A stretch of DNA of 64,000 nt from Favolaschia claudopus (lineage: Eukaryota > Basidiomycota > Agaricomycetes > Agaricales > Mycenaceae). The translations under genes were made by a program, and so were the position numbers. The notes under the pieces are model-generated. The model made no database searches. It had not been told where the DNA came from and saw nothing but the letters and a program-made list of their open reading frames with translations. The DNA is taken from positions 124,001 to 188,000 of the forward strand of contig JAWWNJ010000022.1 of the NCBI GenBank assembly GCA_037176885.1. Reading direction: 5' to 3'. Of the stretch, positions 11,861 to 21,855 are shown piece by piece. How positions within the stretch are numbered: position 1 is the first letter of the stretch; each line of letters starts with the position of its first letter.

Positions 11861-12093
11861 TATAGTTGAAATCGCACGATGTGGGTGGTAGAGAACGAGA
11901 TGTATTATGGGGGCTCAAGTCGAGCTTTATATACTGTACAGAGAATGTATTTATAGAACTAGAATGAGTCAGAATAGAATGACTCAAGTAGAAATGACTC
12001 AGGAGGCAGTGAGAGGCAGTGAGAGGCAGTGAGAGGCAGTGACTTAGTTGTGACTCGAGTGTGAGTCAGGAGTGACTCGAATAGATTACAACA
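11861..12093 (-). repeat. copia 3' LTR
   Basis: Second copy of the 233-bp repeat. It begins TGTTGTAATC in the element's sense and holds the same TATA box and TGASTCA cluster as the 5' LTR, plus four tandem copies of GAGGCAGTGA-like units. Confidence 0.9.
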
Positions 12094-12100
12094 CTCCCCC

Positions 12101-15100
12101 TCAAGCGCGAACCATACCAAGTCGAGAGACAAAGTATTCGTGCTTGGATTTATCCAATGCTTTGGTGAATAAATCTGCGGTGTTCTCCGAGGTTGGGCAG
12201 AAGGAAACTGAAACTTCGCGAGAAGTAATTCTCTCCCGAATGAAGTGATGACGAACATCAATGTGCTTCGAGCGGGCGTGAAAACCAGAGTTGTTAGTGA
12301 ATGAAATGGTGCCCTGATTGTCGACAGAGATGTGGGTAGGAAGGTTGGAAGGGAATCCAAGTTCCGCAAGAATGCTGCGAAGCCAGAGTGCTTCACGGGT
12401 AGCAGCAGCGAGAGCCATGTACTCGGCTTCCATGCTCGATAGTGCGGATGTGGGTTGCTTCTTAGAACTCCAGGTGACAACTCCCCCTGCTAGAGAGGAG
12501 AGATAGCCAGTTACGGATCGGCGGTCGTCCGGTGAATTGGCCCAATCGGCGTCTGATAATAATTCAACAACGGAATGCCCTCCGGATTTGAATTTGATTC
12601 CGAGCGTAATGGTACCGCGAAGATAACGGTAGACACGTTTGACGGCGGTGAGGTGAGGTGGACCAGGGTTCAGGTTGAACTGCGAAAGGGTCTGAACTGG
12701 GAAGGAGATGTCCGGTCGAGTGGATACTGCAATATACATGAGGCGTCCGAGCATCTGCTGGTACACGTCCTTGACATCGGGGTAAAACTCGGATTCGGGT
12801 GTCTTTACGAGTTTGACGTGGGAGTCCATAGGTGTCGCAACGGGAGTGGCGTTGTGCATGTTGAACTGCTCGAGGATCTTTGCAATGTACTGGGATTGGC
12901 TCAGAAAGATTGAGCCATCAGTTCCGCGAGTGACTTCCATTCCTAAAAGCTGGCGTATTTCACCGAGCTTATTGACGTTGAACATGGATTCAAGTTCAGC
13001 CTCGGCGGCGGCCATGAGAGTGGGTGAGGAAGCAAAAATGGTCATGTCGTCAACATGAACGGCAATGATTGTGATGTCGGTTCCATTGCGTTTGATGTAG
13101 ACACACTGGTCAGAAAGAAGTCGGGTGTAACCATGGGCAAGGAATGAGGTGTTGAGTTCGATATTCCAGACGCGGCCGGACTGTTTAAGTCCATAGATTG
13201 CCTTGTCCAACTTCAAGACTTTTGTGGTTCCATCATGGAAAAATTCCGGCTGCTGCATGTATATCTCTTCGTCGAGTTTGCCGTTGAGATATGCGCCAAT
13301 CACGTCAACGACATGAACATCGAGATTGTAGCGTGCAGCAAGTGCAAGGAGAAGTCGAATAGTCTCCATTCGAACGACAGGTGCAAAAGTTTCGTCATAA
13401 TCGATGCCGGGAATTTGTGAGAAGCCTTTGGCGACGAGCCTGGCTTTGTAGCGTGTGATATTGCCGTTTGCGTCTCGTTTGACGCGAAAGACCCATTTGG
13501 AGGCAACTGCTGTCCTATCGCGGGGTAGCGGAGCATAAGTGAATGTTTCGAGCTGACGGAGTTGATCCATTTCAGCGTTCATCGCCTTCTTCCACTCAGG
13601 CCAATCGGACCGTGATTGTGCCTCTTCAACCGTGAGAGGGTCACTGGAAATCGGATCAGAGGCAACGGCGGGGAGCGCGTAAGTGAAGTGAGCGCCATCC
13701 GCGTGCACAGATTTGCGTGTGCGTGGTCCGAGAATGATGTTATCAGTTGAGATAGCACTGTTAATGTCACGAGGTGCTTTCGAACTGGGTGAGGGAGTGG
13801 ATTGGCGAGATGAAAGGGATGTTAAAGTGCTGGGTGCCGAGATATTGGATACAGGAGGTGTGGGAGCGGGCGCTGAAGCCTCGGGCTCAATGACAGGTGG
13901 ATTCGTCGAATTTTTCTGTGTAGTACTCTCCCCCTTGAGCTGAGGCGGAGGCGCAGCGTCGTTAGGCGGAGAATTATTGATAAAAGTGATGTTCCGTGAT
14001 GTGAGAACTTGACGAGTGGCGGGATTGTAATATCTCCACGCTCGAGACTCATCAGAAAGTCCAACGAAGATGCAAGATTGTGTCTTGATGCCAATTTTGG
14101 GGCCGGCAGGTCCCTGCTGCAGAACCTCACAAGGTGATCCGAATTCCTGGAGGGCAGCGACATTGGGTTTGTTACCCCAAAAGGCTTCGTCCGGCGTACG
14201 TTTATCACCGAGAGCGCGTGTGGGAGACCGATTCTTCAAGTAAGTTGCGTAAGCAACGGCCTCGGGCCACAAAAAGAGAGGAACATCATGAGCAGCGAGC
14301 ATAGCTCGGGCATGCTCAATGAGAGTTCGGTTGAGTCGTTCAGCAACACCATTTTGCTGAGGGGAATATGGAGCTGTGAGTTCGAGTCGTATTCCTCGAG
14401 AACGAAGGTAAGCGCGAGCTTCGGTGGAGATATATTCTTTGGCGTTGTCGGAATGAAAAGCTTTGACACGTTTTCCGGTTTGATTGAAAATGTACGCGTC
14501 ATAGTCCTTCATCTTATCAAGAACCTCTGTGCGCTTCTTCATGAAGTAGAGAATGGTGCGCCGAGTAGCGCCATCAGTGAAGCTGATATAATAGCGCTCA
14601 CGATTGATGCCGGTGACACGCGAGGGTCCCCAGACATCGGTGAATGCCATTTCGCCGATTTCGGTGTACTCCCGTTCAGCAACGGCTGGAAACGGGTAAA
14701 CGTGGGATTTAGCCTGAATACACGTCGCGCATTGTGCAGAGGGTGTGCTGCTAGGATCGACATTCATGCCCTCAACCATGTTGTTGGTTTTGAGCATTTT
14801 GATGGATGCGGGGGCAATGTGACCAAAAATGCGATGCCATTTGTCCCAGGAATGGGTAGGCGCAACGGCGGCAAAAACGGGTGTGACTGAAGATGGCATG
14901 GATAGAGTTGAAGGTGCTTCGGTGGGTGCAGGAGCGGTAAAGGCGACAGGCGCGGAACGAACAGCGGCGCGGGTGATTTTGACATGATAGAGATTGCCAA
15001 TTTTCGTGCCGCGCATGATCTCCTGTCGTTTACCAGTTGTAGAATAAATGTGCATGAAGTTTCCCTCAAATTGAATTGAGAAACCGGATTCGGCAATGCG

Positions 15101-16261
15101 GCCGATGGAAATGAGGTTGTAAGGTGCGTCGGGAACATGAAGTGCGTCCCGCAAAGTTACATTGTAAGCCGAGTTTTTGACATGGGAAGCTATAGTAGCG
15201 GAACCTGTGCCGTGGCATCGGACGGTGCCAAAACCAGAGACGGTGTGGTTGCTGAGAGTGGAGTAAGGCCCGAACGCATCTCGGGAAATGATAATGTGTT
15301 TGCTGGCACCGGAATCTGCTATCCAGGAGCCGTGGGGAAGAGGTGATGTACCATCTTGCGCCATGAAGGCGAAGTCAGTGGTATTGGACGATGATTGTGC
15401 AACATGTGCGTGGTGTTTATTGGCGTAGCGTGCCTTCGATTCACGAGTATTCTCCTCCTTCTGGTATTTGGTAAATGTTTTCCCAGATTTAACGTCGCGG
15501 CAGTCCCCAATGATATGCCCAATCCTGCCGCAACCATAGCAGGTGACGTTGGCATTGAATTTGGAGCGCTGCTTGTTGTGTTTGTTGTTGTATTTGTGTT
15601 TATAGGAGTGAGCCGGAAGCGCGACTTCGTCGGAGGAAGGTTTGGCTTTGCGACGGCGATCCTGCTCGAGAATTCGAGCGACAAGTTTGGTTGATTCCGT
15701 CAACGATGCCGTGTCCACTCCGGTCGTAAACGAGTCCCAGGAGTCTGGCAGTGACGTGAGGAGAGTGATGGAGAATTCCTCCTCGGAAAGACGAGTGCCT
15801 TGGGCGGCCAATTTCGTACGCAAATTGGTGAGCGCGCGAATGTGCTCCTCGACATTCCCTCCTTCCTCACAGTGCAGGCGGGAAAGTTGTCGGCGGAGTA
15901 ATACAATAGCAATAACACCCTTTGGCTGATAGGTGTCAGCAAGGGTTGTCCATGCCGAAGAAGAGGTGGTAGCATCGGTGATATACACCAACGGGTCGTC
16001 GGCGACGCGAAGACGGATTTGGGAGAGCGCCTTACGGTCGCTGCGATCCCAGGTCTCAATGGCTTGGGCGGTGGTACCCTGCGGATCAACGATGACTCCG
16101 GCAGCATTGAGTGTGTGCTGCGGACGTGGGATCGCCCCGGTGACGTAGTCAATCAAAGATTGATCCGTGAGAATATCGGTGATCTTCACGGCCCACGTTG
16201 GGTAGTTCTCCTCGCCAAGGAGATGCTGGATGCGGTACGCGGATGTGGTAGAGTCGGACAT
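12101..16261 (-). CDS. copia Gag-Pol polyprotein (1386 aa)
   Basis: This is a single frame from the ATG at 16261 to the TGA at 12101. Order of domains: Gag of the UBN2 type (residues about 1-235), a CCHC zinc knuckle CYGCGRIGHIIGDC (241-254), an aspartic protease active site WIADSGASKH (D316), the integrase HHCC zinc region (HRIFGHI...CATC, about 470-515) and its DDE core. The reverse transcriptase follows, with FAPVVRMETIR and the HVDD form of the catalytic motif (VHVDDMTIF). RNase H follows with DADWANSPDDRRSVTGY, MEAEYMAL and DNQGT. All catalytic signatures I can check are present and no stop or frameshift is seen, so the product could be active. Gag and Pol share one frame, as in plant and many fungal copia elements. 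Confidence 0.95.
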   Translation of the reverse strand: MSDSTTSAYRIQHLLGEENYPTWAVKITDILTDQSLIDYVTGAIPRPQHTLNAAGVIVDPQGTTAQAIETWDRSDRKALSQIRLRVADDPLVYITDATTSSSAWTTLADTYQPKGVIAIVLLRRQLSRLHCEEGGNVEEHIRALTNLRTKLAAQGTRLSEEEFSITLLTSLPDSWDSFTTGVDTASLTESTKLVARILEQDRRRKAKPSSDEVALPAHSYKHKYNNKHNKQRSKFNANVTCYGCGRIGHIIGDCRDVKSGKTFTKYQKEENTRESKARYANKHHAHVAQSSSNTTDFAFMAQDGTSPLPHGSWIADSGASKHIIISRDAFGPYSTLSNHTVSGFGTVRCHGTGSATIASHVKNSAYNVTLRDALHVPDAPYNLISIGRIAESGFSIQFEGNFMHIYSTTGKRQEIMRGTKIGNLYHVKITRAAVRSAPVAFTAPAPTEAPSTLSMPSSVTPVFAAVAPTHSWDKWHRIFGHIAPASIKMLKTNNMVEGMNVDPSSTPSAQCATCIQAKSHVYPFPAVAEREYTEIGEMAFTDVWGPSRVTGINRERYYISFTDGATRRTILYFMKKRTEVLDKMKDYDAYIFNQTGKRVKAFHSDNAKEYISTEARAYLRSRGIRLELTAPYSPQQNGVAERLNRTLIEHARAMLAAHDVPLFLWPEAVAYATYLKNRSPTRALGDKRTPDEAFWGNKPNVAALQEFGSPCEVLQQGPAGPKIGIKTQSCIFVGLSDESRAWRYYNPATRQVLTSRNITFINNSPPNDAAPPPQLKGESTTQKNSTNPPVIEPEASAPAPTPPVSNISAPSTLTSLSSRQSTPSPSSKAPRDINSAISTDNIILGPRTRKSVHADGAHFTYALPAVASDPISSDPLTVEEAQSRSDWPEWKKAMNAEMDQLRQLETFTYAPLPRDRTAVASKWVFRVKRDANGNITRYKARLVAKGFSQIPGIDYDETFAPVVRMETIRLLLALAARYNLDVHVVDVIGAYLNGKLDEEIYMQQPEFFHDGTTKVLKLDKAIYGLKQSGRVWNIELNTSFLAHGYTRLLSDQCVYIKRNGTDITIIAVHVDDMTIFASSPTLMAAAEAELESMFNVNKLGEIRQLLGMEVTRGTDGSIFLSQSQYIAKILEQFNMHNATPVATPMDSHVKLVKTPESEFYPDVKDVYQQMLGRLMYIAVSTRPDISFPVQTLSQFNLNPGPPHLTAVKRVYRYLRGTITLGIKFKSGGHSVVELLSDADWANSPDDRRSVTGYLSSLAGGVVTWSSKKQPTSALSSMEAEYMALAAATREALWLRSILAELGFPSNLPTHISVDNQGTISFTNNSGFHARSKHIDVRHHFIRERITSREVSVSFCPTSENTADLFTKALDKSKHEYFVSRLGMVRA

Positions 16262-16402
16262 GGGAATGTGAATGTGTTGTGTGTTAGTGCTGGGTGAGGA
16301 GCGAGAGGCGTAGTGTGCGTCGCTAAAATACTTGTTTGAGCTAGTAAGGCTGATGTGCGAAAGTGATTCGGGAGGATTCAGTTACGGCGGGGGCCAATAA
16401 CC

Positions 16403-16635
16403 TATAGTTGAAATCGCACTATGTGGGTGGTAGAGAACGAGATGTATTATGGGGGCTCAAGTCGAGCTTTATATACTGTACAGAGAATGTATTTATAGAA
16501 CTAGAATGAGTCAGAATAGAATGACTCAAGTAGAAATGACTCAGGAGGCAGTGAGAGGCAGTGAGAGGCAGTGAGAGGCAGTGACTTAGTTGTGACTCGA
16601 GTGTGAGTCAGGAGTGACTCGAATAGATTACAACA
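16403..16635 (-). repeat. copia 5' LTR
   Basis: First LTR in the element's sense. In order from its 5' end it holds a cluster of TGASTCA motifs, a short tandem repeat, a TATATAAAG box and the presumed transcription start, then ends in CAACTATA next to the leader. Confidence 0.9.
16467..16621 (-). promoter_or_regulatory. LTR promoter: TATA box with upstream TGASTCA (bZIP) site cluster
   Basis: In the element's sense, TATATAAAG lies at 16475-16467. Upstream are four perfect TGAGTCA/TGACTCA palindromes (16507-16513, 16522-16528, 16537-16543, 16604-16610) and two TGACTCG variants (16593-16599, 16615-16621). TGASTCA is the established Gcn4/AP-1 bZIP binding sequence. That a bZIP factor drives this element is inference. 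The same arrangement occurs in the 3' LTR. Confidence 0.65.
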
Positions 16636-16829
16636 TGTTCCATCTCAGGAAGATTCAAGAACCCAGCCCAGCCAACAAAAAAAAAAGCAAGCGGCAAGCC
16701 CAATCCACGATCGGACCCGAGTCGAATTTCGGAAAGACACTAAGCTTCAAGTTGACCCTTTCAAGATTGTTTCAAGACCAAAACAATGTCCATATTTCAA
16801 ATATCCACTCTTACAGCCCCCCAGAAACA

Positions 16830-16865
16830 GTCCTTGTTGAGCATGACTGCTCACTCTCCCACTAA
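16830..16865 (+). repeat. tRNA-like element U2, truncated 5' half
   Basis: It has GTCCTTG, then GAG/CTC around CATGACTG, then CTCTC, but no T arm follows. The upstream flank matches U1, U3 and U4. Confidence 0.5.
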
Positions 16866-16927
16866 TAGACGGCCTAGTCCATCTTCAAGTTTACATCCAC
16901 TCCTCCTAAGTTACCTCCCCAGTTATA

Positions 16928-17020
16928 GTCCCCGTTGAGCAAGGTTGCTCACCTCCCACTCTATTCGGTAGACACCAAATTGGTCAGCGAGGTCAAGGCG
17001 GTTCGACTCCGCCCGGAGAC
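16928..17020 (+). repeat. tRNA-like element U3
   Basis: Acceptor GTCCCCG/CGGAGAC has one mismatch. The D arm is GAG/CTC around CAAGGTTG. The T arm GGCGG-TTCGACT-CCGCC is perfect and contains the B-box GGTTCGACTCC. The anticodon arm is enlarged. Confidence 0.6.
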
Positions 17021-17258
17021 ACTGTAAAGGCTGTAAATGGGTAATTTTTTATTTATGTTTTTGTGTTCATTCTCTCGTGAAAAAACCAGCCCAGCCATTT
17101 TACTTGATCAAGAAATGAAACAAAAATTCACGAAGCAAGCCAGATTCACCATTCGGACCGCAAAAATAACTTGAGTCTTTTCAGACAAAAGTCGTGTTCA
17201 CATTCGTATCTACTCTTACAACCCATCTCCCCATTGACACTCAACTTAAACAGGCACA

Positions 17259-17355
17259 GTCCCTGTGGAGCATGGTTGCTCACTCTCCGACTCTTCACCT
17301 CTACATGTCGGCTCTGTGTTAGAGAGGTCACGGCGGTTCGACTCCGCCCGGGGAC
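17259..17355 (+). repeat. tRNA-like element U4
   Basis: Acceptor GTCCCTG/CGGGGAC is fully paired (one G-U). D arm GAG/CTC, anticodon stem CTCTC/GAGAG closing a 34-nt loop, 5-nt variable loop, and a T arm with perfect GGTTCGACTCC. A tRNA with an intron would look like this, but position 33 is not U and no anticodon can be assigned. Confidence 0.65.
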
Positions 17356-17580
17356 ATAAAGAATTGTTGAAGGAGCACAATTTCTCTTTTCATTTTTGTT
17401 CGTCGTCTCATGGAGAAAGCCATCCGACTTTCCAATGCATGAAATAGTAAATACAATTGTCGACACGGTTCAAGTTCCCCCATCTGAATCTCCGAAATGT
17501 AGATATGCGATCTGAACCTTTCGAAACGACAACAGCGCCATCGGATTCGCAACGCAAAACCCCCATTGTCTAAAATCTGT

Positions 17581-17694
17581 ATTTGCATTTGCATTTGCAT
17601 TTGCATTTGCATTTGCATTTGCATTTGCATTTGCATTTGCATTTGCATTTGCATTTGCATTTGCATTTGCATTTGCATTTGCATTTGCATTTGC
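17581..17694. repeat. (ATTTGC)19 microsatellite
   Basis: Nineteen perfect hexamers followed by degenerate GTCTGC units. The repeat is open in every frame, which explains the artificial Met-Gln, His-Leu and Asn-Ala frames across it. Confidence 0.95.
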
Positions 17695-18832
17695 GTCTGC
17701 GTCTATCTGGATCTGAATCATCCATTCACCACTGCACAATACGCACACGTCGACATGCATTAGGGTATCACAAAGCTATCATAGCTTGATCAAGAGTGCT
17801 AGTGAAGCAACAACGTCTATCGTCTCCTCAATCGTCCATCGTCTATCGAGCATCAGGTATCGACTATCCTATCGAGCAACACTCACAACCCTCCCGCGGC
17901 ATCTGAGGGAGGTATCTAGGAAAGAAGGGAGGAGGTCAGCGATGCGATTACAGGCAAGGAAGGATAGGAAGCGTAAGCAAGAGTAAAGAATACGAATACG
18001 AAATAGTAAAAATACGAAAGAATTGAATCGAATAGTACGAAGAATGAAAAGCCAAAATCAAGGGACGCATGAAAAGGCACGAAGCAGAATGTAGATAAAC
18101 GAAATAGCCAAGCGAGCGAAAACAAGAGTTCCGTGCTCCGCCTATCCCGCCGCTGCGGCTACGTGAGTCACAGCGCAAAGCGCGCAGTCAAAGAGCCTTC
18201 AAAATCGCGTGTGCATGCATGCGTGGGGCGGCGGCTCGACGCGTACGCGCCGTAAACCCAGTAAACCGGGGAGATAAACCGGAGAGACACGCAAAAAAGC
18301 GATCCGACCACGATAACGACGACAGCCGTCGAGGTAGTCTTGAAAGAAGTAAGAAGTAAGAACAAGGGACGTGGGACGTGGGACCGCCACCGCCGCCTCC
18401 GCGAAGTCAAAGCGCAGTCGAAAACCGCGTGCGACGCGTCGCCACATGAAACCGGGAAACGGGGGAAATCGGCGAGACGCAATCGATCACACCGACGACG
18501 ACGAGGGGGGAGGGGAAGGGGAAGACGCCGACGTCGAGGAAGGGAGTTCACCTCGGGGTACGAAGGTACATAAGAGGTGGAATGAATATGAGTGAAGGAG
18601 GGCGAGGGTGTGGATGGGTATGGGGATGTAGATGGGGAGAGAGTGAGGGGAGGAAGGGAGCAGGGGAGGAAGAAGGTAGGAGGAGGGAGGAAGAGGGCGG
18701 TGGGCGATGGGCGATGGGCGATGCGCAAGTAGGGAGGAGGTGTGAAGGCAGGCAACGAGCGAGGAAGTAGAGTCGGCTGGCGTCATAAGAAGACGGCGCC
18801 GACAATGAAAGAAATCAAGAAAGCAAGGAAAG
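17695..18832. other. purine-rich low-complexity region
   Basis: Strong purine bias on the plus strand (GGA/GAA runs) makes long artificial frames on both strands. A similar segment occurs near 28.6-28.95 kb. It may include the 3' end of the CFEM gene on its right side; no other gene is supported. Confidence 0.5.
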
Positions 18833-19815
18833 CTAGAGAGCGCCCGCCGCATACGCGCGCGTAGACACGAGGAACGACGAAAGAAGAAGAAAAGTCGACA
18901 CAAAAGGAAGAAGAAACGACGAATGAGCGAATGAGCTAGGGCACATACCTCGAGTCACTACAACACCGCCCACGCACCCGCCAGCAGTCCCGCTCCCACT
19001 CCCACCCCCCGCCCATCCTACACCCCAAGCCGCTACTGGGACACCGGCATTAGGTGTCTGCGACCCACTCTGACTTTGCTGCGGCGGCGCCGTCACACTC
19101 CCACTATGACTCCCCGTCAGCGATTGAAGCGGCGGCAACGACGCCGGGGAAGCTCAAACTCGTCGACACAGCCGCGAGGGCGCAGAACTGGTTCACGATG
19201 GAGGCGGCGTCGGGGAGGGGGTCGATGCACGAAGGGGCTGAGCTTGAGGGGGCGGGTGCCGAGGCTGAGGAGGCGGAGGATGGAGGGCGGGAGGAGGAGA
19301 GGGAGAGGGAGTGAGAGGAGGAGTTGGATGAGGAAGAGGAGAGGGTGGCGTTGGCGAGGCAGGCGAGGAGGGCGGCCATGTACGGTTCTGGGCTGCGGGT
19401 GGGTTCAGCACGCCGGGTGTATACAGGGAGGGAGGGGAGAGGGGAGGAAGGAGTGAAGGAAGGCGTACTTTGGACAGAAACAATCCACCGCAACGAAACT
19501 GGCGCACCCGTCCGCAGCGGTCGCTTGCGCCATGCAGTCCGTCACTGAGATTTAAATCACCCGTTAGCGCCCGTTTCATCTTGAGGAAGCGAGAGGGGGA
19601 GAAGACGCACCGCATATCGGCACCCCGCTCAAGCTGGGCAACGACGCAGAGAGTGTCCCGCTGGGTGTGCCCAGCCCCGAGCTGCTTGGAATCGGACTCG
19701 GGCTGGCGCTTTCGCTTTGACTGTGGGAGGATTGACTTGCGCTGCGGGAGGAGGAGGATTGCGCGGAGGCGAGGAGCGGGGCGAGGAAAAGGAGCAGCGT
19801 GGCTGGGAGCTGCAT
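18833..19815 (-). CDS. CFEM-domain secreted, possibly GPI-anchored protein
   Basis: Supported exons are 19815-19611, 19544-19469 and a third starting at 19392. They begin with a signal peptide (MQLPATLLLFLAPLLASAQ) and a Ser-rich spacer, then PIC-x3-C, AADGC, VDCFCPN and LLACLANAT. This matches the CFEM pattern of fungal extracellular proteins with cysteines tied by disulfides, often haem-binding or cell-surface. The third exon runs into a Ser-rich region. It must be spliced before the stop at 19104 to a last exon in the frame with QSGSQTPNAGVP and a Gly-rich hydrophobic tail, which could be a GPI signal. The last intron and exact end (stop at 18833 if unspliced further) are unresolved. A degenerate copy lies near 29.95-30.48 kb. 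Confidence 0.65.
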
Positions 19816-20190
19816 TTTGCGGGGGAGTGAAGGGGCGGGAACAGCGAGAAAGTGGTGTGGCGCGGGAATGCAGGCGACGGCGAGGAGATGCCGGGATTGT
19901 AAACAAGGACAAATAGAACGCGGCTTGGCTTTGACTCTTCACAACGACAACCACGACGACGAAGAGGGCTTCATCGCGACTTCCTTTTGCCTTGGGGACT
20001 TTCTTGGATCTGCTCTGAATCAAACGTATCTCTGCTGATGCTTCTACGAATGCACCATTCAGTCGCCCGACGTCGGTGACGAGCCGGAGCCATCCTCAAG
20101 TCCCTCAGAGTCAACATCACTCATGGCTGGGAACCCTGAGACCTGAAAAAAAAAAGTAAACCCAAAAAAGGCAACATTCATCTGCTTCAA

Positions 20191-20283
20191 GTCCCCGGAC
20201 GGAGTCGAACCGCCATTTCTCTCTTTTATGCTTCAACCGTATCAAATCCAAATACTAGAGCGAGAACCTCTCTCAACGAGGAC
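20191..20283 (-). repeat. tRNA-like element M1
   Basis: Sense acceptor GTCCTCG/CGGGGAC pairs fully. D arm GAG/CTC, T arm GGCGG-TTCGACT-CCGTC with B-box GGTTCGACTCC. The region upstream shares a TCTGAAAGAG box with M2 and M3. Confidence 0.6.
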
Positions 20284-20673
20284 AGTCCTCACTCTTACTC
20301 TTTCAGAAGTGTTGATGAACCCCGTCGTAGCCTTTCGGTGTCACAACGAAGTGCGAAAAGGGCTTGGCAGTGATCGCGGCTTCACTGTTCCTCGAGTCTG
20401 AGATCTAAGGCGCTGACTCGAACGTCTTTTGGGCCATGGCTAATTCCTCCCACCAATTCGCAATTCACCCCGCAAATAAACAACTTTTCCGTTCTCGTTC
20501 CCGCCGAGTCTCCTCTATCCCCTCAACCGCGTTACCGCCGTCCTTCTCAACTGACCGGCGACTCTGCGATTTTCCCTCCTCCCCTCCCGGGCGTCCGAGA
20601 GTCGAAGCTCATGGCTGTAAACCTGCAACTGAGAAAGTAACCACAAAAACGTCTGAAACTCCTCGCCAACCAA

Positions 20674-20769
20674 GTCCCCGGACGGAGTCGAACCGCCGCT
20701 TCTCTCCGATATGCCCTCATTGCAATGTTCCGGATAAAGTGAGAGTGAGTAACCCTTCTCAACGAGGAC
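20674..20769 (-). repeat. tRNA-like element M2
   Basis: Same arms as M1, with anticodon stem CTCTC/GAGAG closing a 34-nt loop that contains the palindrome CATTGCAATG. Confidence 0.65.
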
Positions 20770-21136
20770 AGTGGCACTCACTCTTTCAGAAGCGTCAATA
20801 GGTCATCTGGTCGCATCTCGTTCGGCTTTCGGAAGCAGAAGGCTTCATCGTGGCTTCTCTCTCCTTGACACTCTCTTGGACCTGTGTTGACTCGAACGTC
20901 TTTCGGCGGATTCTTCTACCACTTCACAGTCTAGTCGCCCGATAATAATTTCCCCGTACTCGTTCTCTCGTGCAGACTCCCTACCGCCGTCCAGACTAGC
21001 TGGGCGACTCTGCTACAGCTATTCTCCTTCCCTCCCGGCCCGGCGTCTCAGAATCCGAACCACTCGAAACCACATGGCCGTCGAAACTTTTAACCCTCAG
21101 CCCGCCACTGAAAAAATGATCAAATACCTACCCCAA

Positions 21137-21232
21137 GTCCCCGGACGGAGTCGAACCGACGTTTCTCTCTGTTATACTTCGATTTCTGGGATACGTATAG
21201 AGCGAGAGCGAGTAATCTCTCTCAACGAGGAC
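21137..21232 (-). repeat. tRNA-like element M3
   Basis: Acceptor GTCCTCG/CGGGGAC, anticodon stem CTCTC/GAGAG, loop with TATAC/GTATA pairing, T arm with GGTTCGACTCC (stem GTCGG/CCGTC has one mismatch). Confidence 0.6.
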
Positions 21233-21440
21233 AGTACTCGCTCTTTCAGAAGCGTCGACGAACGCTCTCCTTTCGTTCACAGTAAACTGTGAAATTTTTT
21301 GGTTTTTGGCTTTCCCGGGCTACCATTTCCATTCAGATTTCTCACTGGATCCTTCAAAAACCCCCGCTGGAAACAACAATTGCGCCGCTCTATAGATCTA
21401 TGTGCAGGGAGCAAAAAAAACGGTCTACATCCAACTCAAA

Positions 21441-21543
21441 TTCCTGGCGCGGCTTCGAACCACATCCCAAGAACATTTTCTGCCCTTCACTGATAACGCT
21501 CGATCCGTCAACTGAGCTTCGCCTCACTCACCGGGCTCGCAAT
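21441..21543 (-). repeat. B-box element, family 2, copy 1
   Basis: Sense strand has an A-box-like AAGCTCAGTTGACGGAT and about 70 nt later a B-box-like GGTTCGAAGCC, ending in GCGCCAGGAATT. The acceptor stem is not convincing. Confidence 0.45.
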
Positions 21544-21747
21544 AACATCCATTCAATCTTGTCTAACCCCTCCATCCTGTTTCTATTCTCCCAGGGGCTT
21601 TTTCGAATCCGCTTTCACTCAACATAATCGTATCTCTCCACCAATTATCATCTCCCCGCCCGACAACTTCGAACGATTTTTCTCCCAGCTTCTCAAAAAA
21701 TCACCAAAAGATGATAACAATTACACTACGGAGCAAGCTGCGGTTAA

Positions 21748-21855
21748 TTCCTGGCGCGGATTCGAACCACATCCCAAGATCATATTTTTACACTTGGTCG
21801 ATAACGGAGCCTCAATCCGTCCAGTGCGCTTCGTCTCACCCTCGAGACTCGCGAT
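21748..21855 (-). repeat. B-box element, family 2, copy 2
   Basis: Sense GACGGATTGAG then GGTTCGAATCC (perfect B-box) and GCGCCAGGAATT. Confidence 0.45.

Larger units (their letters stand above)
11861..16635 (-). mobile_element. Ty1/copia LTR retrotransposon, apparently intact and young
   Basis: Two 233-bp LTRs (11861-12093 and 16403-16635) flank an internal region with one uninterrupted 1386-codon polyprotein. The LTRs differ at a single base by my comparison (G at about 11878, T at about 16420). The 5-bp target duplication TGTTC is present on both sides (11856-11860 and 16636-16640). A purine-rich tract (sense GAGGGGGAG) directly precedes the 3' LTR. Domain order protease-integrase-RT-RNase H places it in Ty1/copia (Pseudoviridae-type). 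Near-identical LTRs, intact target duplication and uninterrupted frame indicate recent insertion. A primer-binding site could not be assigned: the sequence after the 5' LTR (GGTTATTGGCCCCCGC) matches no tRNA 3' end I recognise. Confidence 0.95.

Noticed and set aside
17470..17789. Long Met-Gln, Asn-Ala and His-Leu reading frames
   Set aside because: They are translations of the ATTTGC microsatellite on both strands.
18168..19548. Several 100-270 codon frames in the purine-rich DNA
   Set aside because: Low-complexity Arg/Glu/Gly or Ser/Pro products in overlapping frames; only the CFEM exons show a real domain.
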